A stretch of DNA of 64,000 nucleotides from Streptomyces sp. NBC_01304 (GTDB taxonomy: Bacteria; Actinomycetota; Actinomycetes; Streptomycetales; Streptomycetaceae). The position numbers and the translations under genes were made by a program. Where the stretch lies: assembly GCF_035975855.1 (NCBI RefSeq), contig NZ_CP109055.1, positions 7,688,001-7,752,000 on the forward strand, in the 5' to 3' direction. A model generated the notes under the pieces. It was not told where the DNA came from, searched no databases, and worked only from the letters and a program-made list of their open reading frames with translations. Positions within the stretch are counted from its first letter, which is position 1; each line of letters begins with the position of its first letter. Below, piece after piece: positions 24,934 to 33,650 of the stretch.

Positions 24934-26024
24934 GCCCAACCCCCTTGCTTGCGGCGGGTCCTGCGCAGCAGCCAGAAGAAGAAGGGGCTGCCGAAGAGAG
25001 CCGTGAGGACCCCCAGCGGGAGCTCCGCGGGCGCGGCCACCGTACGTGCCGTGAGATCCGCCGCGACCAGGACGAGCGCCCCGCCGAGCGCACTGCCGGG
25101 GACGAGGAAGCGATGCCCGGGACCCGCCGCCATGCGCAGCAGATGGGGGACCAGGAGTCCGATGAAGGTGATGATTCCGGCGACCGCGACGGCCGCCGCG
25201 GTGAGCAGCGCGACGACCAGGACCATGGAGATGCGGAGTCGTTCGACATCCACGCCGAGGTGCCGCGCCGGGCGTTCGCCGAGCGAGAGCAGGTCCAACT
25301 TGCGGGCGTGCAGCGGGGCGACGAGCAGGCCGATGGCGGCGCAGGGCAGGACGGCAAGGACCTTGGGCCAGGTCGCCTGGGAGAGCGAGCCGAGCTGCCA
25401 GAAGGTGATCTGGGTGATCTGGGAGTTGTCCGCGAAGAAGATGGAGAGGCCGATCAGGGCGCCGGCGAAGGCGTTCACCGCGATGCCCGTGAGGATCAGG
25501 GTGACGACTTCGGTGCGGCCGCCCGAGCGGGACAGCGTGTAGACGAGGAGAACGGTCGCGAGGCCCGCGACGAACGCGCAGAACGTCACCGTCCAGTTGC
25601 CGAAGAAGCTCAGCCCGAGCGCGATCGAGGCGACCGCGCCGACCGCCGCACCCGCCGAGATCCCGATGACGCCGGGCTCGGCGAGGGGGTTGCCGAACAC
25701 GCCCTGCATCAGGGCGCCGGCGCAGGACAGTGCGGCCCCGACGAGCAGGGCGAGGACGACGCGGGGAAGACGCACGTTCCACAGCACGCTCTCGCCGACC
25801 CGGTCGAGCGCGGCGCCCCCGAGGCCCATCTTGTGCTGCACGGAGGACAGGACGTCGCCCAGCGGGATCTCGTACGCGCCGATGGAGGCGGAGACGAGGC
25901 ACAGGACGATCAGTGCCGCCAGCATGCCCGCGGTGAGGAGCCAGGTGATGCTGCGGCGGGACTTGGCGGAGGGAGGCGCGGGCCGGGTGTCCGAAGGCGC
26001 CGACTTCTCGGTCAGGACGGTCAC
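24930..26024 (-). CDS. hmuU: Heme ABC importer permease (FecCD family)
   Basis: 364 residues with 9-10 predicted membrane helices. RLPRVVLALLVGAALSCAGALMQGVFGNPLAEPGVIGISAGAAVGA is the classic FecCD/BtuC signature, and GIITFIGLLVPHLLRM is the second conserved helix. It forms the channel with HmuV. GTG start overlapping the hmuT stop (GTGA). Confidence 0.93.
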   Translation of the reverse strand: MTVLTEKSAPSDTRPAPPSAKSRRSITWLLTAGMLAALIVLCLVSASIGAYEIPLGDVLSSVQHKMGLGGAALDRVGESVLWNVRLPRVVLALLVGAALSCAGALMQGVFGNPLAEPGVIGISAGAAVGAVASIALGLSFFGNWTVTFCAFVAGLATVLLVYTLSRSGGRTEVVTLILTGIAVNAFAGALIGLSIFFADNSQITQITFWQLGSLSQATWPKVLAVLPCAAIGLLVAPLHARKLDLLSLGERPARHLGVDVERLRISMVLVVALLTAAAVAVAGIITFIGLLVPHLLRMAAGPGHRFLVPGSALGGALVLVAADLTARTVAAPAELPLGVLTALFGSPFFFWLLRRTRRKQGGWA

Positions 26025-27052
26025 TTGTCCCCCGGATACAGCTGGTCCACCAGGGACTCGAGCACCTGGTCGGTGCGCGGCCCGTAGTTGAGGAGGATGC
26101 CGTCCTCGATCGACACGACGCGACGGTCCATGCCCGCCGGGGTCTCCGCGACGCCCGGGATCTTGGCCAGGCCGTCGATCCCTTCGACCGAGTCAAGTCC
26201 CTTGGTCATCACGAGGATCGCGTCGGGCGCGGCCTTGGCGAGCGCCTCGCTGGTGATCGCCGTGAAGTCCTTCTGCAGGCCCGACTCGGCGCCCGCGTCG
26301 ATCGCGCCGGCCGCTTCGAGCAGGGAGCCCGCGCCGGATTCGCGGCCGCCGAGCAGGTAGACGGAGGCCGAGCCGCGCAGATACAGGAAGGCGACGCGCG
26401 GCTTCTTGCCGTCCTTGGGCTTCGGGATGTTCTTCTGGACCGCCGAAATGCGTTCCTGCGTACGTTGCTCGAGTTCTTCGCCCGCCTTGTCGACGCCCAG
26501 GGTGTGGGCCACCTCTTCGATGCGGGTGCCCACGTCGTCGAGGCTCTTCGCGGGCTCGACCACGACGACCGGGATGCCCGCGTCACGTATCTGGTCGATG
26601 GCCTCGGCGGGACCGGTGGAGGTGTCGGCGAGGACGACCGTCGGCTTCAGGGACAGCACGCTCTCGGCGGAGACGTCGTGACCACGTGTCACTACCGGCA
26701 GTCTGTCGGCCTGTTCGAAGGTGGCGGTGATGTCGCGGGCCACGACCTGCTTGCCGAGACCGAGGGTGAAGACGATCTCGTTCAGGCTGCCGGTGAGCGG
26801 CACGATCCGGTCGGTCGACTTGACGGTCACCTTCTTGCCGTCGGCGGAGTCGACCGTCACGGGGAGCTTCGGCTTCGGGGCCGAGGCCGCGAGGGGTTCG
26901 ACCCGGTCCACCGCCTCCTTCCCGTTCGCGGCGTTCTGTCCGCCCTTGCCCGAGTCACCCGAGTCGCCCGAGTCGCTTCCGCAGCCGGTGAGCGAGAGGC
27001 AGAGCACGGCGATCAGTGCGCCGGCCCGATGAGAGAAGCGCACCCGAGCCAC
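26021..27052 (-). CDS. hmuT: Heme-binding lipoprotein of the ABC importer
   Basis: 343 residues. Signal and lipobox: LIAVLCLSLTGC, then an acidic Gly/Ser linker. The class III periplasmic binding fold is seen in GSLNEIVFTLGLGKQVVARD, VSAESVLSLKPTVVLADTSTGP and GIPVVVVEP. It delivers heme to HmuUV. GTG 27052 is chosen because GGTGGA precedes it and it gives a normal signal peptide. It is the first gene of hmuTUV, divergent from the HtaA genes across an iron box, and presumably receives heme from those surface proteins. Confidence 0.9.
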   Translation of the reverse strand: MARVRFSHRAGALIAVLCLSLTGCGSDSGDSGDSGKGGQNAANGKEAVDRVEPLAASAPKPKLPVTVDSADGKKVTVKSTDRIVPLTGSLNEIVFTLGLGKQVVARDITATFEQADRLPVVTRGHDVSAESVLSLKPTVVLADTSTGPAEAIDQIRDAGIPVVVVEPAKSLDDVGTRIEEVAHTLGVDKAGEELEQRTQERISAVQKNIPKPKDGKKPRVAFLYLRGSASVYLLGGRESGAGSLLEAAGAIDAGAESGLQKDFTAITSEALAKAAPDAILVMTKGLDSVEGIDGLAKIPGVAETPAGMDRRVVSIEDGILLNYGPRTDQVLESLVDQLYPGDK

Positions 27053-27166
27053 TCGATTCCACCGTCCTGTCGTGCAGTTGAGGCCGCAGCGCGGGGCTGA
27101 GGTCACTTCCAGGGACTTCCTGGGGCTTCCTGGGGCGGAGGGGTTCCGCCCAGGTCGGAGCATAGT

Positions 27167-27185
27167 TTAGGTTAGCCTTACCTCA
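27167..27185. promoter_or_regulatory. Iron box between hmuT and the HtaA genes
   Basis: TTAGGTTAGCCTTACCTCA fits the DtxR/DmdR consensus at about 16 of 19 positions. Its place between divergent hmuTUV and htaA genes would let a single repressor shut both heme operons when iron is sufficient. Confidence 0.8.
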
Positions 27186-27223
27186 TTAGCTAGACCCGTC
27201 GATCAGACCTTGGAGGGGGACCG

Positions 27224-28630
27224 ATGCTGTCCGTTTCTTCGTCGAGGCGGGCCACCCGCGCAGGCGTCGTGCTCGGCTTCGCGGCGCTCGTGGGGGCCCT
27301 CCTCCCGGCCGCCACCGCCGCGGCCGCGGACCGTACGGTGCAGGGCGGCAGGCTCGACTGGGGCATCAAGTCCTCGTTCCAGAGTTACGTCACCGGGCCC
27401 ATAGCCAAGGGGAGTTACACCCTCCAGGGCGGCGCCGCCACGGCCGGCGGCAGCCTCTTCCGCTTCCACTCGGCCACCGGCTCGTACAGCCCGGACAGCG
27501 GCGCCTTCGACGCCGCCTTCTCGGGCGGGGTGCGCTTCACCGGGCACAAGAAGGCCGACGGCACCAACGAGTTGGACCTCACCGTCAGCCGCCCGCACGT
27601 CAAGATCTCCGGCGGCTCCGGGACGCTCTACGCGGACATGGTCAGCAAGGACAAGGGCACCGGCAAGGTCACCTCGACCGCCCAGGTGCCGCTCGCCGCG
27701 CTGAACCTCTCCGGCATCAACATGAAGGGCGGCTCGGGACCGATCGCCCTCACGAACATCCCCGCAACCCTCACCTCGCAGGGCGCCAAGGCCTTCGCCG
27801 GGTACTACGCGGCGGGCACCCCGCTCGACCCGGTCAGCCTCTCCACCGACCTCGCGGCCGACTCCTCGAAGCCGGACGACAAGCCGTCCAAGAAGCCCGA
27901 CGGCAAGGACTCCAAGGACTCCAAGGACAAGGCGGACGGCCGGATCGAGGACGCCGCCGTGGACTGGGGAGTGCGGCGTACGTTCCGTGAGTACGTCACC
28001 GGATCCATCGCCAAGGGCAAGTGGACCCTGTCCGCCGGGGCCCAGGACGGCGGGGCACTCTTCCGCTTCCCCGCGGGCTCGGGAACGTACGACGAAAAGA
28101 AGCAGCAGCTCGACGCCGACTTCAAGGGCAGCGTCCGCTTCACCGGCAAGCACGGCCTCGATGTCGCACTGAGCAGGATCGCGGTGGTCGTCGAGGCCGG
28201 CAAGGGCACGCTGTACGCCGATGTCACCGCGCCCGGCACCAAGGAGGAGCGGGCCCCGATCGTCACCTTCGCGGCGAAGCAGCTGGGGCCCGCCGACGGC
28301 CTGGTGAGCGTCACCGAGGCGCCGGCCGAGCTGACGAAGCAAGGCGCGAAGGCCTTCAACGACATGTACAAGGCCGGCACCGAGATGGACCCCGTCTCGC
28401 TCGCCGTCGCCCTCGACGGCGACGCGAAGCTGCCGGCGCTGCCCGACCTGGGCTCGGCCGCCGAGCCCGCCGCCGAGCCGGAGAAGAAGGCCGAGCCCAA
28501 GACCGAGGCCGCCGCGTCGTCCTCGTCCTCGCCTGCCCTGCCGATCGGCATCGGCATCGGCGTCGCCGTGCTGCTCGCGGCCGGTGTCGCCTTCGGGGTC
28601 GTGCGCAAGCGGCGTACCGCCCAGATCTGA
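27224..28630 (+). CDS. htaA: HtaA-domain cell-surface heme-binding protein
   Basis: 468 residues: signal peptide to about 35, HtaA domain 1 (LDWGIKSSFQSYVTGPIAKGSY..), Lys/Asp/Ser-rich linker, HtaA domain 2 (VDWGVRRTFREYVTGSIAKGKW..), Ala/Ser/Glu stalk, then a single membrane helix and KRRTAQI tail. Each domain repeats FRF..GSGTYD, FTGKHGLDVALSR and GTLYAD. Corynebacterial HtaA domains bind heme through Tyr/His residues and pass it to HmuT. The tail anchors it in the membrane, so it is probably the inner relay of the two HtaA proteins here. Confidence 0.9.
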   Translation: MLSVSSSRRATRAGVVLGFAALVGALLPAATAAAADRTVQGGRLDWGIKSSFQSYVTGPIAKGSYTLQGGAATAGGSLFRFHSATGSYSPDSGAFDAAFSGGVRFTGHKKADGTNELDLTVSRPHVKISGGSGTLYADMVSKDKGTGKVTSTAQVPLAALNLSGINMKGGSGPIALTNIPATLTSQGAKAFAGYYAAGTPLDPVSLSTDLAADSSKPDDKPSKKPDGKDSKDSKDKADGRIEDAAVDWGVRRTFREYVTGSIAKGKWTLSAGAQDGGALFRFPAGSGTYDEKKQQLDADFKGSVRFTGKHGLDVALSRIAVVVEAGKGTLYADVTAPGTKEERAPIVTFAAKQLGPADGLVSVTEAPAELTKQGAKAFNDMYKAGTEMDPVSLAVALDGDAKLPALPDLGSAAEPAAEPEKKAEPKTEAAASSSSSPALPIGIGIGVAVLLAAGVAFGVVRKRRTAQI

Positions 28631-28666
28631 GTTCTTCGAACTTCCCCGAGTTCTTTGAACTTCCCC
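28630..28666 (+). repeat. Two 19-bp tandem units at the htaA stop
   Basis: AGTTCTTCGAACTTCCCCG (28630-28648) is followed by AGTTCTTTGAACTTCCCC (28649-28666). Each unit contains a small AGTTC-GAACT palindrome. The first base is the last of the TGA stop. It may be a weak hairpin pair between the two htaA genes. Confidence 0.85.
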
Positions 28667-28703
28667 ATCCGATTTCACTTTTCCGTCTAGGAGATCCCCG
28701 ACG

Positions 28704-30128
28704 ATGTCTTCTGCCCGCCGCCCCATAACCTTCGCCGCCGCCATCGCCACGGCGGTCGCCCTCGGCGCCACCGCTGTGGCCATCGGGCCCGCCTCGGCGG
28801 CCGAAGTGCCGCTGAAGGACTATGAGTTGACGTGGGGCATCAAGAAGTCCTTCCGTGACTACGTCACCGGCATGGCGGCCGGCACCGTCGCTGTGAGCGA
28901 CGGCGCCAAGCAGGCGGAGAACAACGGCGCCTTCACCTTCTTCTCGGGCGCGGGAACGTACGACAGCGAGAAGCACACCGTCGACCTGGCCTTCAAGGGC
29001 GGCGTGAACTTCAAGTCGTCGCTGCACCGCTTCGACATCACGCTGTCGGACGTCCAGTTCGACAGCGCCGCGGGCAAGGTCACCGCGGACGTCGTCAAGA
29101 ACGGCACGGCCACGCAGGACGTGCCGCTCGCCGAGGTCACCGTCTCGCGCGACATGAAGGACATGGCGACCAAGCTCACCAAGGAGGCCGCCGACACGCT
29201 CGGCAGCCCGAGCTACGAGGGTGCCGCGGGCGACCCGCTGACCGCCGTCCAGGGCAAGCCCACCACCCCGACGCCGGATCCGACCCCTACGGACAAGCCG
29301 ACCCCGACGCCCACGCCCACGGACAAGCCGACCCCCACGCCCACCGACGAGCCGACCGACAAGCCGACGTCGGACCCTTCGGGCGCGCCCGGCAAGGACG
29401 TCAAGGTCCTGAGCGGCAAGCTCTCCTGGGGCATGAAGGAGTCCTTCCGCAAGTACATCGCGAGCGGTGGCGAGGTGAAGACCGCGGGCGGTGCCAAGAA
29501 GATCAGCGCCGGCTATGAATTCCCTTACTCCAAGGGTCAGTTGAACGTCACCGACAAGGAGCTGGACGCCTCCTTCGGCGGCAGCGTGCGGTTCCTCTAC
29601 AAGGCGCACGGCATCGACATCAAGCTGAGCGACCTCAAGATCGAGGCGGCGGGCAAGAAGGGCATCCTGGTCGCCGACGTCACGACGGCCAAGGGCACCA
29701 ACGACGACGTCACCTTCGCCACGCTCGACCTCTCGAAGGCGTCGTACACCGCCAAGAACGACGTGGTCCTGCTCAAGAAGGTGCCGGCCGCCTTCACCGC
29801 CGAGGGCGCGGAGCAGTTCGCCAATGACACGACCGGGTCCATGTACAAGGAGGGCGACCCGATCGACCCGCTGACGGTCGCGCTCTCCCTGTCCGAGGAC
29901 GCGCAGCTGCCGGGCTCCTCCTCCGGCGGTCCGGGCACCACGGGCGGCTCCGGCACCACGGGTGGCGGCTCCGTCGGCGGCTCGGTGGGCGGCTCCGGCT
30001 CGCTCGCCTCGACGGGATCGAGCGCGCCGACCGGGGCGCTGCTCGGTGCCGCGGGGATCGTTGCCGCGGCCGGGGCGGGCGTGGTGTTCGCGGCTCGTCG
30101 GCGGCAGGGTGCGGCTTCGGCCGAGTAG
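28704..30128 (+). CDS. HtaA-domain protein with LAxTG sortase signal
   Basis: 474 residues: signal peptide to about 33, HtaA domain 1 (YELTWGIKKSFRDYVTG), a Thr-Pro-rich spacer with PTPTPTDKPTP-like repeats, HtaA domain 2 (LSWGMKESFRKYIASG), a Gly/Ser/Thr stalk, and the sorting signal SLASTG followed by a hydrophobic helix and AARRR. LAxTG motifs are read by class E sortases in actinomycetes, so this one is linked to peptidoglycan and sits outermost. AGGAGA precedes the ATG. It is co-directional with and 73 bp from the first htaA. Confidence 0.9.
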   Translation: MSSARRPITFAAAIATAVALGATAVAIGPASAAEVPLKDYELTWGIKKSFRDYVTGMAAGTVAVSDGAKQAENNGAFTFFSGAGTYDSEKHTVDLAFKGGVNFKSSLHRFDITLSDVQFDSAAGKVTADVVKNGTATQDVPLAEVTVSRDMKDMATKLTKEAADTLGSPSYEGAAGDPLTAVQGKPTTPTPDPTPTDKPTPTPTPTDKPTPTPTDEPTDKPTSDPSGAPGKDVKVLSGKLSWGMKESFRKYIASGGEVKTAGGAKKISAGYEFPYSKGQLNVTDKELDASFGGSVRFLYKAHGIDIKLSDLKIEAAGKKGILVADVTTAKGTNDDVTFATLDLSKASYTAKNDVVLLKKVPAAFTAEGAEQFANDTTGSMYKEGDPIDPLTVALSLSEDAQLPGSSSGGPGTTGGSGTTGGGSVGGSVGGSGSLASTGSSAPTGALLGAAGIVAAAGAGVVFAARRRQGAASAE

Positions 30129-30193
30129 GGCCGGGCGCTGATTCCTCGGGGGCGGGCCCGGTCGGGTCCGCCCCCTGGTGTTTGAATGCGCCG

Positions 30194-30850
30194 GTGACTT
30201 CTCCGAATGTGGCGGGGCTTGATGTACTCCGCGTCTTCTGTGGCCCCGACGGCCGGCACGGCAACAAGCTCGGCGTGATCCGGGACGGTGCCACGGTGCC
30301 GGGCGTCCCGGCCCGGCAGGAGGTGGCCCGCCGACTCGGCTTCAGCGAGACCGTGTTCGTGGACGACGACGAGCGCGGGGTCATCGACATCTACACGCCG
30401 GGGCTCCGGCTGCCCTTCGCGGGACATCCGTGTGTGGGTTCGGCGTGGCTGCTCGATCTGCCCGAACTGGTCACGCCCGCCGGGGTGGTGACCGCCCGGC
30501 AGGACGGAGAGTTCAGCTGGATCGCCGCGCGCGCTTCTTGGGCTCCTGCTCGTACGTTGCGTCAGTACGGCTCGCCGGAGGAGGTGGACGCGCTTGCCGT
30601 TCCGGCGCCGGGGGAGTGGGTCTATGCCTGGGCTTGGCAGGACGAGGCCGCTGGGCGGGTTCGGGCCCGGGGGTTCCCTGGCCGGGGGGACGGGATCGAC
30701 GAGGATGAGGCGACCGGGGCGGCGGCGCTTCTCCTGACCCATGAGCTGGGCCGGGCGCTCAACATCACCCAGGGGATGGGGTCCCAGATTCTTACGGCGC
30801 CCGGGCCGGACGGGCTGATCGAGATCGGTGGTCGGGTGGTGTTGGCGTAG
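30194..30850 (+). CDS. Short PhzF-family isomerase-like protein
   Basis: 218 residues, about a quarter shorter than the other PhzF protein at 6820. Conserved parts: GFSETVFVDD, LRLPFAGHPCVGSAWLL, and DEDEATGAAALLLTHELGR. The domain-2 entry segment is shortened. GTG 30194 is taken as start (TTG 30182 also possible); no good ribosome site precedes it. Function unknown. It is convergent with the heme oxygenase, with repeat copy E between. Confidence 0.75.
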   Translation: MTSPNVAGLDVLRVFCGPDGRHGNKLGVIRDGATVPGVPARQEVARRLGFSETVFVDDDERGVIDIYTPGLRLPFAGHPCVGSAWLLDLPELVTPAGVVTARQDGEFSWIAARASWAPARTLRQYGSPEEVDALAVPAPGEWVYAWAWQDEAAGRVRARGFPGRGDGIDEDEATGAAALLLTHELGRALNITQGMGSQILTAPGPDGLIEIGGRVVLA

Positions 30851-30866
30851 GGGCTGCTGCCGCCGG

Positions 30867-30988
30867 CTTCAAAGATTGTCCTCAAGCGCCGGACGGGCTG
30901 ACAAAGTCAGCCCGTCCGGCGCTTGAGGACACCGCCCGCAGGGCGGAAAGCTCCGCAGGATTTCGGGAAGGGGCGGGGTGGGGGAAAA
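30867..30988. repeat. Nested-palindrome repeat, copy E (left arm missing)
   Basis: The inner stem (CAAGCGCCGG variant), then the CCGCCCGCAGGGCGG hairpin and CTCCGCAGGATT joint, then the right outer arm CGGGAAGGGGCGGGGTGGGG, reverse-oriented relative to copies A-C. It sits between convergent stops at 30850 and 30995. Confidence 0.9.
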
Positions 30989-30994
30989 GGTCCC

Positions 30995-31654
30995 TCACGC
31001 CGACAGCGGGAACTCCTGCCCCAGCTCCCGGAACACGGCCGTATTCAGAGCGAAAGCGTTCTTGCACTCGTCCACGATGCGCTGCTTCTCCAGGTCGTCC
31101 ACCGACACCGCGTCCAGCAGCTCCCGATAGGTCCGCTTGAACGCCGCCGGATTGCCGATCCCCTCGAAGACGTAGAAGCGCACACCATCGCCCTTGCGAG
31201 AGAACCCCCACGTCTTCTCGGCCTTGTCCCGGATGATCTGGCCCCCGGAGAGGTCCCCGAGGTAGCGCGTGTAGTGGTGCGCCACATAACCGCCGGGCCA
31301 GCTCCGCACGCACTCCTCCACGCGGGCCGCGTACGCCGCCGTCGAGGGGAGCGGGGTGAGCCCGTCCTGCCAGGACGGCCCGCGCAGATGCGCCAGATCG
31401 CGCTCCAGCTCCGCGACCCGCATCAGCTCGGGCTGTATGAACGGACCCGCGACCGGGTCGTCCTTCAACGAGGCGGCACCGGCCTCCAGCGCCCGGTACA
31501 CGAACCACAGCTGCTCGGTGTAGCGCGCGTACGCGTCCACGCCGAGCTTGCCGCCGAGCAGGTCGCTCATGAACGTCGAGGTCTCGGCCTCGGTGTGCTG
31601 TTCATGGGACGCCGTACGAATGAGCGTGGAGAACGAGGTGAGCGCGGTGTCCAC
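30995..31654 (-). CDS. hmuO: Heme oxygenase
   Basis: 219 residues. The family signature HYTRYLGDLSGGQII and the proximal-His region ASHEQHTEAE are both present, with YRALE and FALNTAVFREL helices at expected places. It opens the heme ring to biliverdin, carbon monoxide and free iron in the cytoplasm. It is the last step for the heme brought in by HtaA and HmuTUV. GTG start at 31654; a palindromic iron-box-like site is 48 bp upstream. Confidence 0.93.
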   Translation of the reverse strand: MDTALTSFSTLIRTASHEQHTEAETSTFMSDLLGGKLGVDAYARYTEQLWFVYRALEAGAASLKDDPVAGPFIQPELMRVAELERDLAHLRGPSWQDGLTPLPSTAAYAARVEECVRSWPGGYVAHHYTRYLGDLSGGQIIRDKAEKTWGFSRKGDGVRFYVFEGIGNPAAFKRTYRELLDAVSVDDLEKQRIVDECKNAFALNTAVFRELGQEFPLSA

Positions 31655-31701
31655 GGGGACCTCCGAAGCCGAGCGGGCAGGAAACCACCACTGATCTTGC
31701 T

Positions 31702-31719
31702 ACTTAGGCATGCCTAAGT
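31702..31719. promoter_or_regulatory. Iron-box-like palindrome upstream of hmuO
   Basis: ACTTAGGCATGCCTAAGT is an 18-bp perfect palindrome built from TTAGG and CCTAA halves. The halves are closer together (4 bp apart) than in the standard 19-bp box, so it may be a variant DtxR-family site. Its place before hmuO supports iron control. Confidence 0.6.
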
Positions 31720-31767
31720 CAATGGGTTCCCGACGTCCTGTCGGTAAAACGCTAACTCGCCGACTGC

Positions 31768-32625
31768 TTAGGGGAGCGTAAGGATCTCCGCCCCCGTGTC
31801 GGTCACCACCAGTGTGTGCTCGAACTGCGCGGTCCGCTTCCTGTCCTTGGTCACCACGGTCCAGCCGTCCTCCCACATGTCGTACTCGTGGGTACCGAGC
31901 GTCAGCATCGGCTCGATGGTGAAGGTCATGCCCGGCTGGATCATGGTCGTGGCGTGCGGGCTGTCGTAGTGCGGGACGATCAGCCCGGAGTGGAAGGACG
32001 AGTTGATGCCGTGGCCGGTGAAGTCGCGGACGACGCCGTAACCGAAGCGCTTGGCGTACGACTCGATGACCCGGCCGATGATGTTGATCTGGCGGCCCGG
32101 CTTCACGGCCTTGATCGCGCGGGTGGTGGCCTCGCGGGTCCGCTCGACCAGGAGGCGGGACTCGTCGTCCACGTCGCCGCACAGGTAGGTGGCGTTGTTG
32201 TCGCCGTGTACGCCGTTGATGTACGCGGTGACGTCCAGGTTCACGATGTCGCCGTCCCGCAGCACCGTGGAGTCGGGGATGCCGTGGCAGATGACCTCGT
32301 TGACGGAGGAGCAGAGCGACTTCGGGAAGCCGCGGTAGCCCAGCGTCGAGGGGTAGGCGCCGTGGTCGCACATGAACTCGTGGGCGACCCGGTCCAGCTC
32401 GTCGGTGGTGACGCCGGGCGCGATGTGCTTGGCGGCTTCCTCCATGGCCTGCGCCGCGATCCGCCCGGCGATCCGCATCAGCTCGATGGTCTCGGGGGTC
32501 TGCACCTCGGGTCCGGAGTACGGCGTGGGCGCGGGCTTGCCCACGTACTCGGGACGCCGGATGTTTCCGGGGACGGAACGGATGGGAGAGAGCTCCCCTG
32601 GTACGAGCAGCGACTGGCCAGACAT
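31768..32625 (-). CDS. map: Methionine aminopeptidase type I
   Basis: 285 residues, with an extra N-terminal 40-residue extension compared with the shortest forms, as in many actinobacterial Map proteins. The metal ligands are visible: [22 protein letters not shown] (Asp pair), [14 protein letters not shown] (His), FTIEPML (Glu) and [10 protein letters not shown] (Glu). It removes the initiator Met from new proteins. The N-terminal PEYVGKPAP stretch is typical of the SH3-binding-like actinobacterial subgroup. Confidence 0.95.
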   Translation of the reverse strand: MSGQSLLVPGELSPIRSVPGNIRRPEYVGKPAPTPYSGPEVQTPETIELMRIAGRIAAQAMEEAAKHIAPGVTTDELDRVAHEFMCDHGAYPSTLGYRGFPKSLCSSVNEVICHGIPDSTVLRDGDIVNLDVTAYINGVHGDNNATYLCGDVDDESRLLVERTREATTRAIKAVKPGRQINIIGRVIESYAKRFGYGVVRDFTGHGINSSFHSGLIVPHYDSPHATTMIQPGMTFTIEPMLTLGTHEYDMWEDGWTVVTKDRKRTAQFEHTLVVTDTGAEILTLP

Positions 32626-32717
32626 ACGGGTGAGTGTATCCAGCGGGTCTGGGGCACGATGGCGACGGAAGCTCTGTGCGAGAGCTCCAGGTGAAGCTCT
32701 ATGCGAGGGAGGCCGGG

Positions 32718-32942
32718 ATGGCCCTGTTCAAGCGGCGCACGGTCGGCAAGCCGGGCGAGTGGTTCTACTGCCTGGAGCACAAGAAGGTCGAGGAGGGGCC
32801 CGAGTGCCCCGGCAAGGACAGATTCGGCCCGTACGCCTCCCGCGAGGAGGCCCAGCGGGCGATGGAGACCGCGCAGGTGCGGAACCTGGAGTGGGAGAAC
32901 GACCCGAAGTGGCATGACAAGGACGGCGAGTCCAACAGCTAG
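32718..32942 (+). CDS. Conserved small hypothetical protein
   Basis: 74 residues, [21 protein letters not shown]... then [23 protein letters not shown]. It is acidic and rich in Trp, with two Cys (YCLEH and ECPG) that might bind metal. The REEAQRAME helix following FGPYAS is similar in style to SPOR-like repeats. No function is recognised. ATG 32718 follows GGGAGG; the longer start at 32634 has no support. Confidence 0.6.
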   Translation: MALFKRRTVGKPGEWFYCLEHKKVEEGPECPGKDRFGPYASREEAQRAMETAQVRNLEWENDPKWHDKDGESNS

Positions 32943-32949
32943 CGGGCAT

Positions 32950-33576
32950 TCACCACCGCGCGGGCGGCGGCGCCGTCAGCTGATCGGCGAGCCGGGACAG
33001 CCGGTCCCGAAACCCCCGCCGCCCCCGCCCCCGCGGAGCGACCGGCAGGGTGTTCTCCCCGGCCGCCGCACTGACCAGGTGCTGGACCGTGTCCAGGTCC
33101 AGCTCCGCCGCCATCCCCGGCTCGGGCGGAGCCACGCTCAGCGCCTCGTGGGCCAGCGACGCGAGGTCGCGATCCCCGCCGTCCAGCGCGAACACCGTCG
33201 CCCCCGCCCGCCGGGCGTCGTGCACCCGCTCAAGGAGCCCGGCCCCGGGCGCGTCCGGCGCCACGACGAGCAGGGTCTCGCCCCGCCGCGCCGCCTCGAT
33301 GCGGCCGAGCCCGACCGACAGATGCGCGGGCTCGCCCGGCAGGACCTGGTGCCGGACCAGCGTGGGCGTCAGCTCGGGGGTGCCGGACCAGGCGGCCTCG
33401 TCCACCAGGTGCGCGGCCAGGTGCCACGGCTCGTACGCCTCGGTGCCGACCAGGAGCAGCCCCCCGCCGTGCGGCACCACGCCGGCGCGCAGGGCGCCCG
33501 CGAAGCGCCGCGTCGCCCCCAACCACTGGGTTCCGGCGAGCACTTCGCGAAGGAGCGCGACCCGTACGGCGTCCAT
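32950..33576 (-). CDS. Conserved hypothetical protein, SIS-domain-like
   Basis: 208 residues. The order of segments (WHLAAHLVDEAAW, RHQVLPGEPAHLSVGLGRIEAARRGETLLVVAPDAPGAGLLERVHDARRAGATVFALDGGDRD) looks like an alpha/beta Rossmann-like domain of SIS or Ntn-type architecture. The C-terminus is basic (RGRGRRGFRDRLSRLADQL). It lies 74 bp downstream of the hydrolase of the CHAT operon and on the same strand, so it may be its last member, but the gap leaves this open. Confidence 0.5.
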   Translation of the reverse strand: MDAVRVALLREVLAGTQWLGATRRFAGALRAGVVPHGGGLLLVGTEAYEPWHLAAHLVDEAAWSGTPELTPTLVRHQVLPGEPAHLSVGLGRIEAARRGETLLVVAPDAPGAGLLERVHDARRAGATVFALDGGDRDLASLAHEALSVAPPEPGMAAELDLDTVQHLVSAAAGENTLPVAPRGRGRRGFRDRLSRLADQLTAPPPARW

Positions 33577-33650
33577 GGCTCGGCATCTTGCCGCAAATCC
33601 GCGCCGCGTCCGGCCGGTACCGCCACATCGGCCACTTCGGAGGCCATGCG

